Origin: Vespula vulgaris
Lineage: Eukaryota > Arthropoda > Insecta > Hymenoptera > Vespidae
Length of the DNA: 64,000 nucleotides
NCBI RefSeq assembly: GCF_905475345.1
Contig: NC_066589.1
Span: 1,705,001-1,769,000, forward strand
Direction of reading: 5' to 3'
The position numbers and the translations under genes were made by a program. Position 1 is the stretch's first letter; each line of letters opens with the position of its first letter. The notes beneath the pieces were generated by a model. The model made no database searches, was not told where the DNA came from, and worked only from the letters and a program-made list of their open reading frames with translations. Of this stretch, positions 56,641 through 64,000 are shown in pieces.

Positions 56641-56852
56641 CTAGTAATAAAAAGCAAGAAAAGAAGAAGAAAAAGAAAACCGAAAAGAAAAAAGAAATTT
56701 AAAAAAATTAAATAACGAAAAAAGAAAAAAAAGGAGAAAGAAAGAGAGAGAGAAAAAAATCAAACGTCTATCTCCGGTCGCCCTCGCGGCACACACCCAT
56801 AGACGCCCACGTACCCACATCTCGAGAGATCTTGCGCATGTGTCAAAACGTG

Positions 56853-56907
56853 CTGCGTGAATAAACGCAGACAAATGCGTTCTCGTCCGGCGTGAGAATT
56901 TAGCGCA
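56853..56907. other. Two adjacent hairpins in a GC-rich patch
   Basis: CTGCGT/ACGCAG with 6-nt loop (56853-56870). Then TGCG+TTCTC pairs with GAGAA+CGCA with an asymmetric bulge (56876-56907). A minus-strand frame (56641-56925) covers the patch but its tail is poly-F from filler. Confidence 0.45.
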
Positions 56908-56939
56908 CAATCGTACACGCACCACACCTCATTTTCCTA

Positions 56940-57716
56940 CGCATTTTCCTTTTCCTCTCGAACAACGAAAGCTCGTTATACACACAGCATACACACACAT
57001 ATATATGTAATATATTGTATGTGTACGTCTATATAAGTAAATAGGTAAATATATGTATAACATATATAGCTCATTGAACAAACGCAGTCTTACGGATGCG
57101 ATGCATACGCAGTATAATTATTATAATATTTCTTATTGCTATACGAAGTCATCTGGTCAGTTACATCGTATGCAAAAATTCGTAAGATTCTATCTAGAAT
57201 TATGTAAAAAAAAAAAATAAATAACCTTCTCTATCAATGTTGTCCTATATACATGCTTTTATTCTTATATCTATATGTATATGTATGTAGGTAACTTACT
57301 CGGAAATATTCGAAAAAGAGATAAAGAAAATTGCAAATTTCTAAATATAATAAGGTCTATTATTTTACTACTTCCTTAATATATATACGTATTCATGAAA
57401 ATATTGAACCTTTCAAATTTGAAATTATGATAGAAAATATAGATTTCGTCAAGTTCTTAAATGAAATATTCAAAACAAAAAAGTCGTTTAAAAAAGATCG
57501 TTCGAAAAAGTTCATTCCAGATTAACGATTCTTTTATGAAATCGGAAGGTCTTGAAAAAAGTATTCGAAAAATTTGCCTAGAATTAAAAAATGAACTATT
57601 CATATATTTGTATACTATTTATCTGCAGAAATGATTTTTAGAAAACTATTCTCGTCTAAAAGAATTGAGAAATAATTTAATCGATACATTTAATTCGATC
57701 TGTTGCAACATATAAT
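56940..57716. other. Gene-free AT-rich spacer
   Basis: AT/GTAT repeats 56990-57070. No supported gene. Confidence 0.65.
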
Positions 57717-58211
57717 CTAATGATACGATAAAATCTCCATCAATGATGAGAAACCAATCGAAAGTTTGGCGAACTCTCGTAATCGAACACTCGGAAGCTC
57801 TATTCCTTCGGACGTTTCCCGCGTCAAGTCCGAAGCAACATCAAGACCGCGTAATATCTTACGCAACGGAATTTCCTCCATGACACGCGAGTAGAGCTCG
57901 CTTGCTCGCGTGAGTTTACGTTCGAAACGGTAACGTTGCTCTCGGCGCGGCCCAAAGGTCACGATCAAGCGCGCTTTTTCTCTCGATGGAGTCACCAAGG
58001 TCAACATCTGTCGCAGCCTCACTTCAAGAAGACATCGACTCCTTAATACACAATTTATTGACCTTTCGACAATTTCAAATTTCAATGAGCAAGAAAATTG
58101 TCCTTGAAAAAAGTTTGTTACGTGGTCCTTTGTAAAGAAAAATCCTACAAGTACTAAACGTCGAATCGACGAATCGAAATACTTAGAAAAATTTAGCGAT
58201 AAAAGATCCAA
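57717..58211 (-). other. 164-codon open frame, unrecognised (minus)
   Basis: A long, non-repetitive frame over a GC-rich core. The peptide has a hydrophobic start, then a basic and helical-looking middle (FGPRREQRYRFERKLTRA), ending shortly after FAKLSIGFSSLMEILS. The first in-frame ATG after the alternative start is about 58007. No family, signal peptide or splice boundary is recognised. The same DNA carries several AAGGTCA motifs, so constraint could be regulatory instead. Coding is possible but unproven. Confidence 0.2.
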
Positions 58212-58375
58212 TGTTGTACGAACTGTTGGCTAACGTTTGGCTCGAGGGTTAACGAACAGTGGAGAACGGAAAGCGAAGAAAGATATTCGAAACGAGTCGT
58301 ATTCGCATGCGTGTACATTACAAAGTAAGAAGGTTAGGTTAGATTCGACAGCTGTTTCGCGGAACCCTGACCTTA
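57954..58375. promoter_or_regulatory. Cluster of four nuclear-receptor half-sites
   Basis: AAAGGTCA (57954-57961), CCAAGGTCA (57995-58003), AAAGGTCA on the minus strand (58059-58066) and TAAGGTCA on the minus strand (58368-58375). AAGGTCA with a 5' T/C or A/T extension is the monomer site of FTZ-F1/ERR-type receptors and half of HNF4/EcR-USP-type sites. I noticed only about three others in the rest of the window. Binding is inference. Confidence 0.4.
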
Positions 58376-58901
58376 CATCTCCTTCGTACGACCTACGCGA
58401 AATTCAATTCAATTCTTTAAATAAGAGTAAGAGAGAAAGAGAGCAAATCAATTGTTGAAGGAGCTTACATATTACGTATATAAATAATTTTATCGAGATT
58501 TTCACCGTATTTTTATAGTAAATATATATCTATCAATACTGAATAACAAAGAGAACGTCGACATATATTTTATAATTATAATACGATCATTTGAATAGTT
58601 CAGAGAAAAGGAAAATGTTCTCGTCGTATTATCAATGGGGTTATTCCAATGCAAATTAAATAACACATATAATGACAAACTCGTAAGAAGTTTTATATTT
58701 ATTACGGTGCACATGTTTATATTCGTATGCGATAGGAAGAAAAAAAAAATTGCGTGTACGAATACGAAGTAATAATGTACGGACCATTTGCAGATTATAT
58801 TTAACTGTATAAAAATTATTTACAAGACATTATGTCATTAAAGTTATAACGTACAAGCAGGTGCTTCGAAATTGTAATCGTCGAAACAGCTGCGAATGAA
58901 T

Positions 58902-59071
58902 TCGACGTATATACGTCGATCCAAGAAAATTTTGCGATAATTTCATTGATAATAAATAGAATGAATACATGTACGATCATCTTCATTAAATCTTCCTGAT
59001 TAATGAAGAACGTGCATTTAAGATAAAGTTCGTAATGAAAATTATTAATGATGATTAATCATGATTAATAA
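58902..59071. other. Three strong inverted repeats in 170 bp
   Basis: TCGACGTATATACGTCGA is an 18-bp perfect palindrome (58902-58919). TCTTCATTAA+TC pairs with GA+TTAATGAAGA (58980-59009), 12 bp with one bulged A and loop TTCCT. A 30-bp inverted repeat (59042-59071) has TTATTAAT and ATGATT arms, imperfect only at two symmetric G positions. Confidence 0.6.
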
Positions 59072-60738
59072 CGAAAGTAAATACAAGACAATAATATAAA
59101 TCGCGATAAAGTTATGAAGTTATATCGTGATAACGTTGCACTATCGAACGAGCAAAGTACCAATAAAAATATGAATCAACAGGTGCTTCTCTCTCTTTCT
59201 CTCTTTCTTTCTCTCTTTTTTTTTCCTCGCTCTTTCATTCAGAAAAACACGGAATAAATAGAAAAGGAAACATTTTTTTAGCGGGAATTCACGAAGAGAT
59301 AAATATATTTATGTGAAACGATTTTTTGAAATAGAACGAATTATCGACATTAATCACACGACATTCACGGTTGATCTGATTGATATATGTATGTACGATC
59401 TTTTTTAAGACGTAATATATGTTTTTTACTCCGTTTGAGTCGGATATTAATTTTTCTTTTTTTCTTTTTTGCAAAAACTGGCCTGCCAACACAATTTTTA
59501 AGATTACGATCTCTTTAGATTAATATCGTTCGTTGTTAACAGTTTCAATAATATTTCTCACAAGTAAACGAATTAAATAGTACTTTAATATCTTCGTGTT
59601 TTTATAAACATATAAAAAAAATATTTGTCGAATAAACTAGAATATATAGCCTATTAATAATTGCGTTACATGATTAAAATAAATCCCATGTAATGTTATA
59701 CGTCCTATTATAATCGTTTATAATCGATTATCCAAAGATCCATAAAATAAGATTAGTATAAATTAATTAATCGCCTTTATAAAGCACTTTCCTTTGTCCA
59801 TGTCGAAAGTTCATCGAGTTAATATTGGTTTATCTTCGCAATTAGAAAAAGTATAGGTATCGATAAAACGCTTAAATTTGCAACGTTCGAAACAACTCGC
59901 AAAACAGACTTTGTCGCAATGAAACCTTATTATAAATTGAAAAATTAAAATATTTACTTACATAAATCTTCGTAGATTCTTGCAGGAGTCCATCGGCTTC
60001 AGGGCTTCAGATGTAAAATGATGCTTAATAATAATACGATAATTCTAATATCATGATATACGATACATGATATGCGATTTTATTAACTCGGCCATAAAAG
60101 AAAATATAAATAAATCGATTGATTTTCATTTGCCGTATCTGTAATAACGTTAATTACGGCTAAAAATAAAGTAAGAACAAACACTGCTTCTAAAGGTCGC
60201 CTTATAGATAGCTATAAATAACTGGTTGGAACTGATTAACTAAGAATAAAATTCACGAAACTTAAAATAAAATAAATTACGCAGAGAAAATTTCTTGTTA
60301 AATATATCTAAAAAGAAAAAAAAAAGAAAAAGAAAACGACACAATTAATTTTAACAAACAAAAAGTCAACGAATTCGATTCAACGGAGAAGAAGTGATAT
60401 TATGAAAAATTCAATATTTTCCAAACGTAGTCGTCTTCATATCGATCACCAGAATCTCACTATGGGGAAATTGCTATGTAGAGAAACCTAATACGTATAT
60501 ACACACATATATGTAGAATTACTATGAAAAATTAAAAATAAATGTACAAAATATTAATTAGCAGCACACAGTAAACTTTATAACTTCCACTGCAAAATGT
60601 ACTTATATATATATATATATATATATATACGCTTTGTTATAATTAAATTATGATAAAATATTTAATTAATTACGATCAAATTAAATATATGAAAACGTAG
60701 TAAAACGACGAGGAGCTAAACGATAATGTTATCCGTAG
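59072..60738. other. Gene-free AT-rich spacer
   Basis: CT-rich 59188-59225, AT run 60605-60630. No supported gene. Confidence 0.65.
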
Positions 60739-61053
60739 GAAGTATCGTACAGGAATGAACAGGAATCGTTCGTGACTTTGAGCAAAGGTGAACCTTCGAT
60801 CGCTTTGTTTAGGTTTTTGTATAATGACGACAAAATTTCTTGGAAGTTCGAACAAAACTGTTTTGTTTACATTAATAAATATTACTTACTACTATTATCC
60901 CTCTATATTAACCTTGAAGCTTTTCAAAAGAAACAGACTTACCTGGATTTATTATATATAACGCTACGAATGAAAAAAAGCTGTTACCATTGTACTCGAT
61001 CTTTGGTTTTGCCGTTTCTTAGAATACGTGCGACGAAAGCTGTAAAATATTAA
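60739..61053 (+). other. AT-rich open frame, unrecognised
   Basis: Stop-free for about 105 codons from 60739 to TAA. Non-repetitive, with a leucine/tyrosine-rich segment and a lone CYHC pair. At this A+T content frames of this length are expected about once or twice in 64 kb, so chance is likely. Confidence 0.1.
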
Positions 61054-62602
61054 ATAAATATTACATTGTTAGAAATATAGAATTAAATTATAATAATATT
61101 AAATTATATTATGGTGTATATATATATATATATACATACATATACATATATATATTTGTATGTATAATGTATACATGGTGTATTAATGTGTATATGATAT
61201 ATGTGCTTATGTATATAACGCGTACATTATATACTACATGTATAAGCCTGTATAAATGATTATATTATGTTTTCGTGTATGTATTACATACATATATATA
61301 TATATGAAATTCAAATATGATATAAAACTCAATCAACCATAATTAATTACTCATGAATTATTAACTCTAGCATCATTAAAACGCAAAAAGAAGAGTAAAT
61401 GTGTATTAATACCATAAAAATAAGTCAGAATTATACGAGGAACGATATTACGTAATACTCTTCGGTGTTAATGATAATTTTACTTTCTCAAATGTTTTTC
61501 ATTTTCTTAAATATTTTTTAAACGCGATATTTTTTTCCGACTTACAAACATAATCCCTCGAAAATAATTTATTTCTTTATCAATTAGTATATTTGAGAAT
61601 GATATACGTTAAGAAAATTATGCTAAATTACCTGTTATTACGACGTTTGACGTAAATCCTTTTGATTGGTAATATTTCCCGATCAAATATAACTTCTTCA
61701 CTACCTGATAAAGTACCTAAACAAAAAAATATTTTATTTTAATTTCCTTCTATCTGCAATGGTCGCTTCTACGTAATTAGATTTTCTAAATATCAAATGG
61801 AAGTTTCAATTTTTTATATTTAAAATAACTTATAATATATGTGATATAAAGGAGACGTTATATGCATATATATAAAATTAAACAATAAATTGGAAATAAT
61901 CGATCCACGTAATTCGGATAAATTTTAAAAGGAAAAATGTACAAAGAAATATAGACATTACTTAATAATTAAATTCGTTCAATTAAATATCGTTCATTTG
62001 TCTAGTTTTATAATCCTTGATTAAATTAAAATTAAAGAATCGTATCCTTCGACATGGAATTTTAAAAATATTTTTTCAAAGTAATTTCTGCAACATAATT
62101 ATACGTTATTCCAAAACATATATATATATATATATTCAAGATATAATAATACAATATACTTAATTTCCACAAAGAAAAATCGCAAATATTACTTCAAAGA
62201 GTATCTAATTAATTTCATAAAAAAAAAACAAAAAAAAAAGCCAAGAAAAAACTTCGACAAGAAAGATATGCGTCTAAACGTCATCGTTGCTTTGTTTTTC
62301 TCCGTTTTATTTTTTTTCCCGCTACTATAAACGATCTCAGTCGTTATCGTAGGTCGGCGACGCGCAAAAATAGCCGTCTGAAAAACGAATGCTTTTAAAA
62401 AGAACGAGTCGGAAAACGAAAAGGAAGAGAGGTGTGGGTGGTCCTAACATTACACATTACCGCGCAAAAACGTTCCTTTTACTCATCATCCTACATCTTT
62501 TCGCATAGAACTACACTCATGACGTAATGTCAAACGGTTATCTCGCGATAACAAATAAAACGAAGAGGAAAAACAAATAAAAAAGAGAAGAAAATAAATA
62601 AC

Positions 62603-62637
<35 letters not shown>

Positions 62638-63180
62638 AGCATCATTTTTGCGAAATCTCTCATTAGAACGACAAGTTGGAAACACAGATTCCGATGTCTT
62701 CAAATAAGAAAGGAAATAGGAATGCTGTTCGATCGAATTGATCAACGTCGACGGTGAATTTTTTTCCACCTGACAAAACCTTAAAAAGAGAAAATAAACT
62801 AATTTGAGCACTCGGAAAGAAAAAAAAAGAAAAAAGAGGAAAAGAGAGAGAGAGAGAGAGATCTACATGAACGTTCGAAGCAGGTAGAATAGAAACGAAA
62901 TGTTAAATTCGACCCATATTCGATGAACGATCAAAACGTGCAAATAATTTTTGTACCTTACTATCGATTCCCTTAGTTCGTTACAATTTTCATGTTCATA
63001 GATCGTAGTAAATAAATAAGTAAATAAATGATAGATGGACGTAACGCGAAAAACAATTTGCAAATGGAAAAATGATAATACGAAATAATGAATACAAAGG
63101 AGTAACATAAGTATAGCGGATAAAGACACAATGGGAAACGAAGAAAACAAAGAAAGACCGCGGAAGAAGCATCATCACGT
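61054..63180. other. Gene-free AT-rich spacer with AT/ATGT and AATA repeats
   Basis: AT/ATGT clusters at 61115-61320, AT run 62121-62140, A-rich 62220-62245, (AATA)n 62596-62638, GA run 62844-62862. No supported gene. Confidence 0.7.
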
Positions 63181-63187
63181 AATCAAG

Positions 63188-63203
63188 ATGTGCGTAAGCA
63201 CAT
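63188..63203 (+). other. Hairpin with GNRA-type GTAA tetraloop
   Basis: ATGTGC (63188-63193), GTAA, GCACAT (63198-63203). It lies 21 bp upstream of an ATG in good context (63225). Confidence 0.5.
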
Positions 63204-63224
63204 ATCTAACCAGTCAACGACAGC

Positions 63225-63262
63225 ATGGGTAGCGTGCGGGAGCGCGTGCATTCTCTGTCTTT

Positions 63263-63331
<69 letters not shown>

Positions 63332-63650
63332 ACACGCTCGATTCTTCATGGCGCGTGTAAAACACGTTCGGGTCGAGGCAGTGTCGTCTCTTTTTCCGCG
63401 TAAACGACAACGTTCTACGTCCGATGCACCAACAACCAAACAAGCAAGCAAGCAAGCAACAACCAAACTGATCAACCAACTACGACACAACTGCTCGAGA
63501 AGAGCACATGCACGAAAACGTGACTTTCAAAGGCAAAACGTTGCCGATGACGTCGTTTCAAACGACGAGGAGAAAGAAGAGAAGGAAGAGATTCTGTGCT
63601 TTGAAACGATTTTTACGAATAATATAGAGAACGAGTTAGAATGTCGTTAG
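63225..63650 (+). other. 141-codon open frame spanning a CT tract
   Basis: The ATG has A at -3 and G at +4. The first third is poly-(SL) from the CT repeat. From the second ATG (about 63349) the peptide is mixed: basic (FPRKRQRSTSDAP), then acidic near the end (DDVVSNDEEKEEKEE). It also holds the hairpin CGTCGTTT/AAACGACG (63551-63567). No family recognised. The repeat inflates its length, so coding is doubtful. Confidence 0.15.
63258..63330. repeat. (CT)n tract
   Basis: About 35 CT units with TTT and CTAT interruptions. Confidence 0.97.
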
Positions 63651-63654
63651 AAAA

Positions 63655-64000
63655 GAAATTAGATAAGAGAAATGATCGAAGCAGAGAAGAAGCAAACGTC
63701 TAATCTCTCCTTGTTTTTGTGATATTCTCTCTAATCTTTCTATAAAAATATAAAATAAATATCAATATAAAAATAAATGGAAGCTATTCGATTAGAACGT
63801 ATATCTACGAATTACGATCGTTATATGTATCTATCTGTGTCTATATCTATATAGGTACGAATGTAGTCCATATATATATAAAACATTTCTATATCTACCG
63901 ATTCACATAAACGTATTTATATAGATCTATACATGCATACCTATACACAAATAGAAAAAACAATACACGAAGCAAATAATGAATATATTTTAGTGCACAT
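63655..64000. other. Gene-free AT-rich spacer to window end
   Basis: TATC/TATA-type repeats at 63826-63885. Nothing else seen. Confidence 0.65.

Noticed and set aside
58331..58342. Interstitial insect telomere repeat (TTAGG)
   Set aside because: Only two imperfect units; likewise a single TTAGG at 45942.
1..64000. Mobile-element genes, CRISPR arrays, prophage, rRNA or snRNA genes
   Set aside because: No transposase or reverse-transcriptase motifs, no repeat-spacer array, and no match by eye to U1, U6, 5S or other conserved RNA cores.
1..64000. Apparent excess of CACGTG E-boxes across the window
   Set aside because: About twenty were noticed, but the genome is rich in ACGT and CG words, so a composition-matched count is needed before calling it an excess.

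Overview
The window looks like gene-poor, intergenic or deep-intronic DNA from an arthropod nuclear genome. By eye it is roughly two-thirds A+T, packed with microsatellites of every small period (AT, CT/GA, AC/GT, TTC, GAC, ATCG, TTCG, TACG, AACGG), and not depleted of CpG (TCGA, ACGA and CGAT strings are everywhere). That combination suggests an insect, most plausibly an aculeate hymenopteran such as a wasp, bee or ant. This is inference from composition, not from a diagnostic gene. I recognise no protein family, tRNA, rRNA, spliceosomal RNA, transposase or reverse transcriptase. There is no bacterial operon layout, no CRISPR array and no viral sequence.

Layout. 1-7000: AT-rich spacer with a 215-bp tandem duplication, a TATA-box candidate near 791, and two exon-like islands (about 2994-3130 minus, 4077-4170 plus). 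7000-7500: CT tracts flank a GC-rich TATAAAAG promoter candidate. 7500-20000: spacer with GA/CT tracts, a Z-DNA-prone GC island (10.4-10.8 kb), small duplications (11.9 and 15.8 kb) and a GC palindrome (18.1 kb). 20-30 kb: a pre-miRNA-sized hairpin (20.37 kb), overlapping hairpins (25.5 kb), paired E-boxes (27.06 kb), a promoter-like island (28.7-29.0 kb) and a run of hairpins (29.60-29.74 kb). 31.7-33.2 kb: CAG repeats, then an AACGG array in a GC island ending in a strong splice-donor motif. 34.2-35.1 kb and 43.5-44.9 kb: two decayed tandem arrays with units of about 300-460 bp. 36.4 kb: a GC hairpin upstream of TATATAAG. 42.6 kb: paired POU octamers. 45.9 kb: a G-quadruplex tract. 50.3 kb: a long frame-preserving GAC/GAA repeat. 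51.76 kb: a 26-bp perfect palindrome. 55.14-55.34 kb: a cruciform-like element and a UUCG-capped hairpin. 57.95-58.38 kb: four nuclear-receptor half-sites. 58.9-59.1 kb: three strong inverted repeats. 59-64 kb: AT-rich spacer ending in a CT-rich open frame.

How it might work together: several GC islands carry promoter-like or regulatory motifs inside long gene-free DNA, which fits the intron or flank of a large regulated gene with scattered enhancers and unannotated non-coding transcripts. No exon could be assigned to a known gene. Open frames listed here are exon-like at best. Most long ones are translated microsatellites, which lack stop codons by construction. The palindrome findings carry a shared caveat: a genome rich in TCGA and CG words makes short palindromes more often than a uniform model predicts.
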